A DNA stretch of 64,000 nucleotides. It comes from Hyphomicrobiales bacterium. Lineage in GTDB: Bacteria > Pseudomonadota > Alphaproteobacteria > Rhizobiales > JAJFHR01. A program made the position numbers and the translations under genes. How positions within the stretch are numbered: position 1 is the stretch's first letter; every line of letters begins with the position of its first letter. A model generated the notes under the pieces. That model saw only the letters and a list, made by a program, of their open reading frames with translations. It did no database searches and was not told where the DNA came from. Where the stretch lies: assembly GCA_021775475.1 (NCBI GenBank), contig JAJFHS010000018.1:98494-162493 (forward strand), given 5' to 3'. Positions 39,309 to 49,438 of this stretch are shown here, in pieces.

Positions 39309-40805
39309 TCAGGATGCGAATTCTTCCAGTCCCATATCGCGCACTTTACGATAAAGGGTTGAGCGTCCGATACCCAGTTTTCTGGCAACCTGCGACATGT
39401 GGCCGCGATAGCGCTCAAGCGCCAGTCTGATCATGTCGGCTTCGATTTCATCCAGACGTCGCATGTGGCCGTCTTCGAGCGTTGCCGGTATGCCAAGTGA
39501 GCTGCCATTTGCCGTGTGGGTTGGAATGATGGCAGGCAAATCACCACCTATGATGGCTGGACCTTCGGGCAGTTTTACTTCAATCGGCATTGGAGCGGCG
39601 GGAACTTCAACCTCGAAGCCGTCGACCAGGGCAGCTATCTGCGGAAATTCGCTCAAATTCAGGCAGTCGCCATCACACAGAACAATGGCTCTGAAAATTG
39701 TGTTTTCCAGTTGCCGCACATTGCCGGGCCATTGATAGGTGCATAAAAGCTCCAGGGCCTGTTCGGAAATGGCGCTGATCTTGCGGCCTTCTTCGATTGA
39801 AAATCTGGAAATGAAGTGGCTCACCAACGGTACGATGTCTTCATTTCTCTCAGTCAAGGGAGGCACGAAGATCGGAAATACATTTAACCGGTAGTATAGA
39901 TCTTCGCGGAAGTCGCCTTGGGTGACCATGTCAATCATATTGCGGTTGGTGGCGGAAATCAGGCGTATATCAACTTTGATCGGTTTTTTGGCACCAACAG
40001 GGTCAATCTCGCCTTCCTGCAGTGCGCGCAGTAATTTGACCTGGACGTGGGGGGCAAGCTCGCCCACTTCATCGAGGAACAAAGTACCGCCACTGGCTTC
40101 TTGAAACTTGCCCATATGTTTTTGGGATGCGCCAGTGAAAGAACCTTTTTCATGGCCGAATAAAATGCTCTCCACCAGGTTTTCCGGCAAGGCACCGCAA
40201 TTGACAGAGATGAACGGTTTACCTTTTCGGTCACTGCAGCCCTGAATTGCCCGGGCGACAACTTCTTTGCCAACGCCGCTTTGGCCTTCAATCAGGATGG
40301 GAATATTTGATTTTGCCGCGCGTTCGCCAAGACGCATCACATTGGTCATGCCGGCACTGTCGGAAATCATATCCTCGAAGGTGAAGATGCCTCCGGCTTT
40401 ATTTTTGATGCGGGCAATTTCACCAACAAGGGCATTGGCTTTGAGAGCGTTTTTAATAGAAACCTGCAGGCGCTCCGGGCTCACCGGTTTGACGACAAAA
40501 TCATCGGCTCCAGCGCGCATGGCGCTGACCACTGTTTCAATACCACCGTGAGCAGTTTGTACGATGATGGGCAGATTGCCGAATTCGGGTTTGATTCGCT
40601 CCAGAACCCCCATGCCATCAAGATCAGGCATTACCAGATCGAGGATCATCAACGATATCTGAGACCCGCGTTCGCCAGTCAACATATCAACCGCTATTTC
40701 GCCACTTTCCGCGCTCAGTGTGGCGTAGCCGGATCTCTTGATAATTTCTTCCAGGATTCTGCGTTGTACGGGATCATCGTCCACGATCAGGACTGTTTGA
40801 GACAT
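39309..40805 (-). CDS. sigma54-dependent response regulator
   Basis: Receiver domain, AAA+ with GSFTGA variant loop, Fis-type HTH (MSQVARKLGIGRSTLYRKVRDMGL). Confidence 0.92.
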   Translation of the reverse strand: MSQTVLIVDDDPVQRRILEEIIKRSGYATLSAESGEIAVDMLTGERGSQISLMILDLVMPDLDGMGVLERIKPEFGNLPIIVQTAHGGIETVVSAMRAGADDFVVKPVSPERLQVSIKNALKANALVGEIARIKNKAGGIFTFEDMISDSAGMTNVMRLGERAAKSNIPILIEGQSGVGKEVVARAIQGCSDRKGKPFISVNCGALPENLVESILFGHEKGSFTGASQKHMGKFQEASGGTLFLDEVGELAPHVQVKLLRALQEGEIDPVGAKKPIKVDIRLISATNRNMIDMVTQGDFREDLYYRLNVFPIFVPPLTERNEDIVPLVSHFISRFSIEEGRKISAISEQALELLCTYQWPGNVRQLENTIFRAIVLCDGDCLNLSEFPQIAALVDGFEVEVPAAPMPIEVKLPEGPAIIGGDLPAIIPTHTANGSSLGIPATLEDGHMRRLDEIEADMIRLALERYRGHMSQVARKLGIGRSTLYRKVRDMGLEEFAS

Positions 40806-41007
40806 ATACGCAACTCTTCTTTACTCTTTTACAACACACAGGAAGCCGGTAATATCCCAACTCTTTTCTGCGCCCCCAAAAACCCCAAAGCCGACAGGAT
40901 TATTGCCTTGATTTGCCTCATTGTGACGCAAAACGTTTAAGACGACCTTAAAGCTGAAATGTGTTAGGAACGCTTGAGTAAATCACTTAAAGATAAGAAA
41001 ATGGAGT

Positions 41008-42873
41008 TTGAATGTGAGTGAAACCGGTACCTTTTTTAGCCCTGTGTTTGAGACAGCAGTTGAAAAATCCGCAGACAAAGATGGCGATGTTCTTGGTAAA
41101 TTGCCACAATGGAACCTCGATGATCTTTATCCCGGCATGGCTTGCGAGGCATTGACGCGGGATTTTGACACATGCGATGAAGACGCGCAGAATTTTCAAA
41201 AGACCTATAAGGGCCACCTTGAAGAGTTGATAAAATCTCGAGATGGCGGTGCTAAAATTGCCGGGGCCATCAAGGCTTTTGAGGCTTTGCAGGAAGGACT
41301 TGGCCGGATTATTTCCTATGCCGGGTTGTTGCATGCAGGCGATACGGTTGATCCTGAAATCTCGAAGTTTTACAGCGATATTCGCGATCGCATGACGCAG
41401 ATCAGCACCAACCTGTTGTTTTTCTCGCTGGAATTAAACCGCATTGAAGATGCTGATTTCGAAGCTGCGCTCGAACACCGGGATCTCAAATATTACGAAC
41501 CGTGGCTGATTGAGTTGCGCAAGCAGCGGCCGTTTCAGCTTGACGATGAAATCGAGCGTTTGTTTCATGAAAAAAATGTTACTGGCAGAGCTTCGTGGAG
41601 CCGTCTGTTTAACGAGACAATCAATGATCTGCGCTTCGAAGTGGATGGTGAAGAAGAACCTCTGCCAATTGAGCGCACACTCAATATACTACTGGAATCT
41701 GACGGTCTTCGCCGTAAAAAAGCCTCAGACGCATTGGCCGCAACGTTTAAGAAAAACACGCGCGTTTTCGCTCTCATCACCAATACACTGGCCAAAGACA
41801 ATGAGATATCGGACCAGTGGCGCGGGTTTAAGGATGTGGCTGCATCGCGCCATCTGGCCAACAGCGTTGAAGGTGAGGTTGTTGATGCCCTGGAAAAAGC
41901 TGTTCGAAGCGCTTATCCGCGAATTTCCCATCGTTACTATCGCCTCAAGGCCAAATGGATGGGTGTGGATAGTTTGATGCACTGGGACCGAAATGCACCC
42001 TTGCCCGAACGCGATGACCGCAAAGTTACATGGACAGAAGCCCGCGATACGGTGCTTAGCGCGTATAGTGGATTTTCACCGCAGATGTCGGATATCGCCG
42101 CACAGTTTTTTGATCATAACTGGATTGATGCTCAAGTCAGGCCGGGTAAATCTCCCGGTGCATTTTCACACTCAACCGTGCCAAGCGTTCACCCTTATGT
42201 GTTGATGAATTATCAGGGCTCGGCCCGCGATGTTATGACACTGGCACATGAGTTGGGCCATGGGGTGCATCAGGTATTGGCCGGTAAACAGGGGGCATTA
42301 ATGGCGTCAACGCCGCTGACCCTGGCAGAAACCGCTAGTGTGTTTGGTGAAATGTTGACCTTTCGCTCGATGCTGGCCAAGACCAAAGATCCGGCTGCAC
42401 GCAAAGCCCTGCTGGCGCAAAAAGTCGAAGATATGATCAACACCGTGGTGCGCCAGATTGCGTTTTATTCGTTTGAGCGCAAAGTGCACAGCGAACGCCG
42501 CAACGGTGGTGAGGTAACGGTTGAGCGGCTGGGCGAAATATGGATGGAAATACAAGAAGAAAGCTTAGGCAGCGCAATTACCTGTGGCGAAGGTTATGAA
42601 AACTTCTGGGTCTATATCCCGCATTTCATTCATGCGCCGTTTTATGTCTATGCCTATGCGTTTGGTGATTGTCTGGTGAACTCGCTTTATGCGGTCTATG
42701 AGGAACAACCCGATGGCTTTGTCGAAAAATATTTCGACATGCTCAAAGCCGGTGGCACCAAACACCACAGTGAATTGCTCAAACCCTTCGGCCTCGATGC
42801 ATCTGACCCGGAGTTCTGGAACCGCGGTCTGGGGGTCATTGAACGGTTTATTGATGAGTTGGAAACTTTGTAG
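41008..42873 (+). CDS. pepF: M3 family oligoendopeptidase F
   Basis: HELGHGVHQ zinc motif (HEXXH); FGEMLTFRSML; pepF-type length 621 aa. Confidence 0.93.
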   Translation: MNVSETGTFFSPVFETAVEKSADKDGDVLGKLPQWNLDDLYPGMACEALTRDFDTCDEDAQNFQKTYKGHLEELIKSRDGGAKIAGAIKAFEALQEGLGRIISYAGLLHAGDTVDPEISKFYSDIRDRMTQISTNLLFFSLELNRIEDADFEAALEHRDLKYYEPWLIELRKQRPFQLDDEIERLFHEKNVTGRASWSRLFNETINDLRFEVDGEEEPLPIERTLNILLESDGLRRKKASDALAATFKKNTRVFALITNTLAKDNEISDQWRGFKDVAASRHLANSVEGEVVDALEKAVRSAYPRISHRYYRLKAKWMGVDSLMHWDRNAPLPERDDRKVTWTEARDTVLSAYSGFSPQMSDIAAQFFDHNWIDAQVRPGKSPGAFSHSTVPSVHPYVLMNYQGSARDVMTLAHELGHGVHQVLAGKQGALMASTPLTLAETASVFGEMLTFRSMLAKTKDPAARKALLAQKVEDMINTVVRQIAFYSFERKVHSERRNGGEVTVERLGEIWMEIQEESLGSAITCGEGYENFWVYIPHFIHAPFYVYAYAFGDCLVNSLYAVYEEQPDGFVEKYFDMLKAGGTKHHSELLKPFGLDASDPEFWNRGLGVIERFIDELETL

Positions 42874-42910
42874 GTGAATGCCCGTTCGGGATAAGAGATA
42901 GATTTTCTAC

Positions 42911-42990
42911 CGTCATCTCCGCGCAAGCGGAGATCTTCTTCCAGCATTGTCTGAAACGAGAAAAGTTTCCCGCCTGCGCGGGAATGACGA
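42911..42990. repeat. Paired REP/BIME-like palindromic repeats in inverted orientation
   Basis: CGTCATCTCCGCGCAAGCGGAGAT and TTTCCCGCCTGCGCGGGAATGACG; each is a hairpin and the two are reverse-complement variants. Confidence 0.7.
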
Positions 42991-43015
42991 ACGAGAGTTT
43001 GAGTTAAGGTGAGCC

Positions 43016-44389
43016 GTGAGTGGAAACAACAATAAAACTGACGAAGCCAATCGATTTGGTGGCCGGTTAAAACGCTATGCTGCTGTCGGCACCAATGTGG
43101 GTGGGGTGGCGGCACGGCTGGCCGGGGCGAAGATGTTCGGTGCTAGCCGCGATCATGGCAAGGAAGCCACCCAGTTGCGGATAGCTTTGGGTGGACTCAA
43201 GGGTCCGTTGATGAAAGTTGCCCAGCTTCTGGCCTCCATTCCCGATGCGCTGCCGCCGGAATATACCACTGAACTGATGCAACTTCAGGCCAATGCCCCG
43301 GCCATGGGCTGGCCGTTTGTGCGCCGTCGCATGGCAGCCGAATTGGGGGCTGACTGGCAATCGAAATTTGGTGATTTTGAGCGCAGCGCTGCCGCTGCGG
43401 CCTCTCTGGGTCAAGTACATCATGCGACTTCGCTGGACGGTAAAAAGCTTGCCTGCAAGCTGCAATACCCGGAGATGCAATCAGCTGTTGAAGCCGACTT
43501 ACAGCAGCTCAAACTGATTTTCGCCATTCACCGGCGCATGGACCCGGTGATTGATACCTCACAGATTGTCGAGGAAATTGGCGCACGGTTGCGCGAAGAA
43601 CTGGATTATGAGCGCGAAGCTGCACACATCCAGCTTTATGCCTACATGCTTGAAACAATACCGGCAATAGTTGTGCCTGAAACCTTCGCCGAGGTTTCCA
43701 CCAAGCGCCTGTTGACGATGAGCTGGCTTGAGGGCAAGCCTTTGCTGGATTTCAAAGACAGCAGCCTTGAAGCACGCAATTCAATTGCTGAGAATATGTT
43801 CAAGGCGTGGTGGCTGCCGTTTTGCCGCTTTGGTGTTATTCATGGCGATCCGCATCTGGGAAATTATACCGTGCGCATCAACAAGGCCGGTGACCCTGAG
43901 GGCATTAATCTCCTGGATTATGGCTGCATCCGCATTTTCCCCGCAGCTTTTGTCGTCGGTGTGGTCGACCTTTACCACGGCCTGCGCACAGATGATCGCG
44001 AGCTGATTGTCCATGCTTACGAGACCTGGGGTTTTCGCAATTTGGACAATGAACTGATTGATATCCTCAATATCTGGGCAAATTTTATCTACGGGCCGCT
44101 GCTCGAAGACCGGGTGCGGGCAATTGCGGATGGCATCAACCCGACTGAATATGGCCGCAAGCAGGCATTTAGCGTGCATCAGGCACTAAAGAAAAAAGGT
44201 CCGGTAACGCTGCCAAGAGAGTTCGTCTTCATGGACCGCGCCGCAATCGGCCTGGGCGGCGTTTTCCTGCACCTGCGCGCCGAGCTGAATTTCTACCGCC
44301 TGTTCAACGAAGCGCTTGAAGGGTTTTCATGCGACGGCTTATTGGATAAACAACGTGATGCTCTGGGTAAAGCGGGTATGGCGATGTGA
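43016..44389 (+). CDS. ABC1/AarF/UbiB family atypical kinase
   Basis: KVAQLLASIPDALPPEYTTELMQLQANAP, GVIHGDPHLGNY. Confidence 0.92.
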   Translation: MSGNNNKTDEANRFGGRLKRYAAVGTNVGGVAARLAGAKMFGASRDHGKEATQLRIALGGLKGPLMKVAQLLASIPDALPPEYTTELMQLQANAPAMGWPFVRRRMAAELGADWQSKFGDFERSAAAAASLGQVHHATSLDGKKLACKLQYPEMQSAVEADLQQLKLIFAIHRRMDPVIDTSQIVEEIGARLREELDYEREAAHIQLYAYMLETIPAIVVPETFAEVSTKRLLTMSWLEGKPLLDFKDSSLEARNSIAENMFKAWWLPFCRFGVIHGDPHLGNYTVRINKAGDPEGINLLDYGCIRIFPAAFVVGVVDLYHGLRTDDRELIVHAYETWGFRNLDNELIDILNIWANFIYGPLLEDRVRAIADGINPTEYGRKQAFSVHQALKKKGPVTLPREFVFMDRAAIGLGGVFLHLRAELNFYRLFNEALEGFSCDGLLDKQRDALGKAGMAM

Positions 44390-44451
44390 AATCAAACAAC
44401 AGATGTGTGGCGGTGATATGCACCATGACTCTTGTGTGTTACTGAGTTTCG

Positions 44452-45846
44452 ATGAGATTTAAGCAACATAATCTGGCAGCTTTTTTTGTCGCACTGATCA
44501 TCGTTGGTTTTCAGGTGTTTTCCAAACCTGCTGTGACGCCGAGATCTGATGAATTTATCTATTTAAGTATTACTTCTGATCTGATTAGTCAGAAAACATT
44601 CAGCGATGGCCCATTTTCCAAAGACCCGGAAAAAACAACACCGGGCCGATTTTTCGCGCCTCTGTATCCGAACTTTTTGAGTTTGATTGCCGGGTTGGAT
44701 GAAAATGCCTCGAAGATTATCCAGTGTTATGGCAAGCGCGATAAACAGAAATCTTGCGAGGGCAGTTTTTTTACCGTTGTTTTTGTTCAAACCCTGCTGG
44801 CTGCTGTGTCGCTGTGGTTCATCTTTGCGGTGGCCCATCTGTTGTCCGGATATTTTCTTGTTGCCTGGATGGCTATGATTATTGCCGTGGCTACGGGTGA
44901 GTTTGGCTATTATGCCAGACATTATCTTTCTGAGAATGCAGCTTTTTTCAGCTTTTATGGCCTGTTGTTTTGCCTCGTTTGCGCCTACCTGAAAGATAAA
45001 TCGTCATATTTTCTGGTTGCCGGACTTTTTGCTGGTCTGGCGGTTCTGTCACGTCCCTCCTATGCCTATCTTTTTTATATTCTTATACCCTTCCTGTTGG
45101 TTCTGCTGATTGCGATAAAACATATATCCTTTAAGCGCGCGGCTGGGTTAGTGGGAGCCTTTGCTTTGGGCGGTTTTGTTTTACTGGCCCCCTGGATGTT
45201 CCGTAACTTCGTTCAATTTGGCGATGTAGCTCTGACCCAGGGATATGGGCAGTTCATTCTTTTTCAGCGCCTTGCCTACAATTTGATGAGTTGGCCGGAA
45301 TGGGGCGTTTTCTTTATCCAAGGGTTGCCGGATTTCGGCGATAACCTGTCAAAGGCGTTGTTTTCGCAAAATCTTTGGGAGCGACTTACCTACAAAATGG
45401 AAGGGGTTGAAACCTTTTATAATATCGGCAACAGCTCTGTCTGGCAGGCCGGGCTGCTGCCCGATAATGTGCGGGATGATCAACAGGTGGCCTACCTGAT
45501 CAAGACCTATATTCTGGGTGATTTTTTCAAACACGTGATGGTCAGTATTCCGCTTTCTCTGCGGGGTATGTGGGCGGGGAAATATCTTGCGTTGCTGGCT
45601 GTGGTGCTGGTCTGGCCAGTCGGAGAGATGATGCGACGAAAAGAACTTTTAACCCCTTTCCTGCTGCTGGCCTTGCCGCCTTTATTCATGGTTGGGCTGC
45701 ACGGGTTTGTTTCGGTCAACGTTATAAGATATAACGTCCCGATGATTGCGGTTTATGCTGTGATATGTGCATTGTTTATCCGGCACTTGTTAGAGTTATT
45801 ACCGCTAACTGCGCGGTTTTCCTCCTGGTTTGACAGAACGAATTGA
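44452..45846 (+). CDS. polytopic membrane glycosyltransferase, GT39/PMT/ArnT-like
   Basis: Multi-TM; N-terminal SDEFIYLSITSDLI (acidic catalytic site in first loop). Confidence 0.7.
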   Translation: MRFKQHNLAAFFVALIIVGFQVFSKPAVTPRSDEFIYLSITSDLISQKTFSDGPFSKDPEKTTPGRFFAPLYPNFLSLIAGLDENASKIIQCYGKRDKQKSCEGSFFTVVFVQTLLAAVSLWFIFAVAHLLSGYFLVAWMAMIIAVATGEFGYYARHYLSENAAFFSFYGLLFCLVCAYLKDKSSYFLVAGLFAGLAVLSRPSYAYLFYILIPFLLVLLIAIKHISFKRAAGLVGAFALGGFVLLAPWMFRNFVQFGDVALTQGYGQFILFQRLAYNLMSWPEWGVFFIQGLPDFGDNLSKALFSQNLWERLTYKMEGVETFYNIGNSSVWQAGLLPDNVRDDQQVAYLIKTYILGDFFKHVMVSIPLSLRGMWAGKYLALLAVVLVWPVGEMMRRKELLTPFLLLALPPLFMVGLHGFVSVNVIRYNVPMIAVYAVICALFIRHLLELLPLTARFSSWFDRTN

Positions 45847-45848
45847 TT

Positions 45849-46181
45849 ATGAAGTTTTTTTGGCTCACGCTTGTTGCGGTGCTGTTATCGGTCGGACAGA
45901 TTTTGTTCAAGAAATCGGCTGTGGTTGTCACGGGTGAAAATTTCCTGCTTGGTCTGGTTAATTTCTGGATGTTCCTGGCTCTTTTGATTTATGGATTTTC
46001 TACCGTTCTGTGGGTCTGGTTACTGAAGGATATTCCATTAAGTACAGCCTATCCCTTTGCTGCTCTGGCATTTGTGCTGGTGCCCATCGGGTCAGTTTTT
46101 CTTTTTGGCGAAGTGCTCAGCGCGCGCTATCTGGTAGGGTGTATGATGATTCTGGGGGGAATTATTCTCACCGCCACTTGA
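45849..46181 (+). CDS. small EamA/SMR-type transporter, ArnE-like flippase candidate
   Basis: Four TM; LSTAYPFAALAFVLVPIGSVFLFGEVLSARYLVGCMMILGGI. Confidence 0.75.
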   Translation: MKFFWLTLVAVLLSVGQILFKKSAVVVTGENFLLGLVNFWMFLALLIYGFSTVLWVWLLKDIPLSTAYPFAALAFVLVPIGSVFLFGEVLSARYLVGCMMILGGIILTAT

Positions 46182-46200
46182 CCTCCAACTGGAATGCCGA

Positions 46201-47220
46201 ATGCCAAAGAGCCAGAAAATTGCCGTTATTGTTCCTTGCTACAAGGTAGAAAAGTACATATTGCCCCTGCTTGAAAAAATTCCATCCCTGGTTGACTGTA
46301 TCTATTGTGTAGATGATGCCTGCCCCAATGGTACCGGCAAATTGGTTGAGCGTGAATGCCAGGACCCGCGCGTTCGTGTTCTCTTTCACAGCAATAACTT
46401 AGGCGTTGGCGGTACGGTAAAAACCGGCTATCGGGCAGCTTTCGAGGAGGGGAATGATATTGGCGTTAAGATCGATGGGGATGGTCAAATGGATGCAGCA
46501 CTGATTCCCCGGTTTGTCGATCCGCTTTTAAAGGGCGAGTGTGACTATACCAAGGGAAATCGTTTCTATTCGCTGGACGATACCAAGGGCATGCCCGTTA
46601 TTCGACTTTTTGGCAATGCTGTTTTGAGTTTTTTTTCCAAGCTTTCAACGGGATACTGGAACCTGTTTGATCCGACCAACGGATACACCGCAATTCATCT
46701 GTCTCTTCTTAAAGCGCTGCAATTGGACAAGGTTTCCAATCGTTACTTTTTTGAAAGCGATATGTTGTTCCGGCTCGGCATCAATCGCTGTGTCGTCAAA
46801 GATGTGATTATGCGGGCCAATTATGGCAGCGAACGCTCAAACCTGAAGATACTGAAAATATTCGTGCCGTTCCTTTGGGGGCATTTCAGGAATTTTAACA
46901 AGCGCCTGTTTTACAACTATTATCTTCGGGATTTTCAGGTTGCCTCGATCGAATTTCTCCTCGGGCCAGTGCTGCTGATTGCGGGAACGGCCTATGCTGT
47001 TTATCAGTGGAATGTAGCTCTTGAAACAGGTATTTCGGCAACGGCTGGAACGGTCATGATTGGCGCTTTGCCAATTATTATCGGGATGCAACTCATACTT
47101 TCTGCGCTCGGATTTGACCTTCAAAATATTCCGAAAACCCCGCTTCACCTTGCTATGCGCGAGCAGTTTGCCGAAGACGATACCTCTACCCAAACAGCTG
47201 AAGGCGAAAAAGATGGGTGA
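46201..47220 (+). CDS. GT2 family glycosyltransferase, DPM1/GtrB-like polyprenyl-phosphate type
   Basis: VIVPCYKVEKYILPLLEKIP, VDDACPNGT, KIDGDGQMD, two C-terminal TM segments. Confidence 0.87.
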   Translation: MPKSQKIAVIVPCYKVEKYILPLLEKIPSLVDCIYCVDDACPNGTGKLVERECQDPRVRVLFHSNNLGVGGTVKTGYRAAFEEGNDIGVKIDGDGQMDAALIPRFVDPLLKGECDYTKGNRFYSLDDTKGMPVIRLFGNAVLSFFSKLSTGYWNLFDPTNGYTAIHLSLLKALQLDKVSNRYFFESDMLFRLGINRCVVKDVIMRANYGSERSNLKILKIFVPFLWGHFRNFNKRLFYNYYLRDFQVASIEFLLGPVLLIAGTAYAVYQWNVALETGISATAGTVMIGALPIIIGMQLILSALGFDLQNIPKTPLHLAMREQFAEDDTSTQTAEGEKDG

Positions 47221-47938
47221 TATACAGTCTCTTTTGGCAAGTTATCCACGCGTTCGTCCCGCCTTGACGCCTGAGCATACGGCTATTTTTGAAAAAGAAT
47301 ACAAACTCAATCGAGAGGGAGAGCGGGTTGTCGAGGGGATGGCCAAAAAACTTGAAGGTTGGATGCATCATCACATTGCAGCACATTCAAGTTCGACGCT
47401 TGAACTGGGCGCAGGCACACTGAACCACCTGAAGTTTGAAGAAAAAATAGCCGGCTACGATATTGTCGAGCCTTTCACCGAGCTTTATCAGGGCAGCAAT
47501 CGCTTGAAACAGGTAGAGGCCGTTTATGACAATTTATCCGACGTTCCCATGGATAAAAAATATTCTCGCATTATTTCCATAGCGGTTCTGGAGCATATGA
47601 CCAACCTGCCTTATGAACTGGCTTTGAGTTGCCAACATTTGAAAGAAGGCGGCGTATTTCAGGCGGGCATTCCCAGCGAAGGCGGCTTGATGTGGTGGTT
47701 GGGCTGGCGCTGCACCACAGGCATCAGCTTTTGGCTGCGCAACCGGCTTGATTATGGAGTTTTGATGCGTCATGAACATGTCAATACAGCCCCTGAAATT
47801 ATCAAACTCGTTAAATATTTTTTTGCGGATGTAAAAGTACGAAGATTTCCAACGCCCCTGCATTCCATGAGTCTTTATGCCTATATAGAAGCCCGAAATC
47901 CGATATATGAACGCTGTAATGTCAAACCAACTGCTTAA
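47213..47938 (+). CDS. class I SAM-dependent methyltransferase
   Basis: TLELGAGTLNHL, YSRIISIAVLEHMTNL, LKEGGVFQAGIPSEGG; overlaps GT2 stop by 8 nt. Confidence 0.82.
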   Translation: MGDIQSLLASYPRVRPALTPEHTAIFEKEYKLNREGERVVEGMAKKLEGWMHHHIAAHSSSTLELGAGTLNHLKFEEKIAGYDIVEPFTELYQGSNRLKQVEAVYDNLSDVPMDKKYSRIISIAVLEHMTNLPYELALSCQHLKEGGVFQAGIPSEGGLMWWLGWRCTTGISFWLRNRLDYGVLMRHEHVNTAPEIIKLVKYFFADVKVRRFPTPLHSMSLYAYIEARNPIYERCNVKPTA

Positions 47939-47975
47939 CCAGAGTTTTAAATCCAGTGTTTTAAAATCTCTTTTC

Positions 47976-48010
47976 CCGGAACGCTTCAGCTGCGTCATAA
48001 AACGTTCCGG
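47976..48010. terminator. Stem-loop between convergent genes
   Basis: CCGGAACG ... CGTTCCGG perfect 8-bp arms, T-rich tail on the plus side. Confidence 0.5.
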
Positions 48011-48018
48011 TATTTTCT

Positions 48019-48339
48019 TCAGATAACGAAAAATCCCGCGATAATCAATCCGCTCACAATGGTAGAGCCGACCACCGATGCAATCAAAGTGTTGCCACTC
48101 ACGGTTATGTTCCGGCTGCTTAATACAGCGCCCAGCACGACGAACAGGAGCACATCAAGCACCCCATGTGTGATCCAGTGATGGCCGGTGAGAGACACCA
48201 TTAGCTGGAATACACTCTCGTTACCTTCCTTGAGAATAACAAGTAGGGCGCTCAATATGCTGGTGATGGCATAGGAAATGCCATACCCGGTTACCTTTGC
48301 GCTGGCAATATCGGTCATATCAGTTTGATGTGTCGTCAT
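48019..48339 (-). CDS. small membrane protein of unknown function (His-rich GHHWITHG)
   Basis: 106-aa ORF, three hydrophobic segments. Confidence 0.7.
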   Translation of the reverse strand: MTTHQTDMTDIASAKVTGYGISYAITSILSALLVILKEGNESVFQLMVSLTGHHWITHGVLDVLLFVVLGAVLSSRNITVSGNTLIASVVGSTIVSGLIIAGFFVI

Positions 48340-48351
48340 TATCTTTACTCC

Positions 48352-48816
48352 TTATATCAGTTTGGCGAGCAGAGCGACTTTGACACCCATGCCGATTAAA
48401 GCGCCCGCACCTTCCATGGCCAGGCCCATGAGCACCACCAGTGCCGATGTCCACAGGACCAGATTTCGCGTAACCTTTTTCTTGACGACATCACCGTAAG
48501 CAGCGATTGGCAGGAATGTGCCCAACAACAGCAGTGTAAAGAAAAGATGTTCTTTGGTTTCCATGGCCAGACTATGGGCAAAGGGCCAGGGACCGGCTTT
48601 GATAATGGCTTTGTCGCCACCGTAATAGATGACATACCAGTAGCCGCCGACGATATAGGCACACCAGAGCAGAACGGTTGCCAATACACTGACGCGGCGA
48701 AGACGGGCAATGTTTCCATCGCTCGCATTTAGAGCTTCAACGAACACCCAGACAGCCGCAATCATGGCAAGAACGCCGAATGTAGGGTGGAGCATTAAAA
48801 TCATTTCTTTAGACAT
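48352..48816 (-). CDS. membrane protein of unknown function with in-membrane His residues
   Basis: MILMLHPTFGVL...PWPFAHSLAMETKEHLFFTLLLLG; 4-TM pattern. Confidence 0.75.
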   Translation of the reverse strand: MSKEMILMLHPTFGVLAMIAAVWVFVEALNASDGNIARLRRVSVLATVLLWCAYIVGGYWYVIYYGGDKAIIKAGPWPFAHSLAMETKEHLFFTLLLLGTFLPIAAYGDVVKKKVTRNLVLWTSALVVLMGLAMEGAGALIGMGVKVALLAKLI

Positions 48817-49336
48817 GTTTTATCTCCTTTCTAAGTTTTCCGGCAACGGGTGAAGTACCGCCCAGGAATTTGAATACCAGCGCTGCGGCAGCACCAAACA
48901 GTACCTTGGAAATTAGGCTGGTGGTGTAGGGAACCAGAGTTGTGAAAGCCGGGTTGAGTGCTGGTAAAATGATGAAAAAATTTAATCCCCAGACGCCAAC
49001 GAGCAAGCCAATCACGGCGATAGGTTCAAAGGCTGCGGGTAGTGTGGGCGGCAGGAAGGAGCGCACGAAGGCGAAAATTGCAATGCCAAGTAGGATCGCA
49101 AGCCCCATATGTATGGCAATGCCCAGCGGCACGGCTGCATCTGATGCCACCAGCAACGGGAAAACCGTCTGGGTAACGCCGCGCGCAACCGTAGAGGCCT
49201 CGCTGTCGGAAATATTTGCATAGATGGCAATCCATGAAACCTCGGCGGCACCACCGGCCAGACCGGCTATGGCACCTGCTGTCCAAAGTTTTGAGATACC
49301 GGAAAAACCCGGTCTATTGCTTTTAGAAAACTGCAT
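48809..49336 (-). CDS. membrane protein of unknown function
   Basis: Met at 49336 (MQFSKSNRPGFSGISKLWTAGAIAGLAGGAAEVSWIAIYANI), multi-TM; overlaps the next gene. Confidence 0.75.
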   Translation of the reverse strand: MQFSKSNRPGFSGISKLWTAGAIAGLAGGAAEVSWIAIYANISDSEASTVARGVTQTVFPLLVASDAAVPLGIAIHMGLAILLGIAIFAFVRSFLPPTLPAAFEPIAVIGLLVGVWGLNFFIILPALNPAFTTLVPYTTSLISKVLFGAAAALVFKFLGGTSPVAGKLRKEIKHV

Positions 49337-49438
49337 TTTAATAATTACCTCTCGAGTTTGCGCTTGCAAAGCCCTCGGCAATACCAGCGGAGAATACCCC
49401 CACGAATTTTTATATATCGGGGTAATCTCCAACACTTA

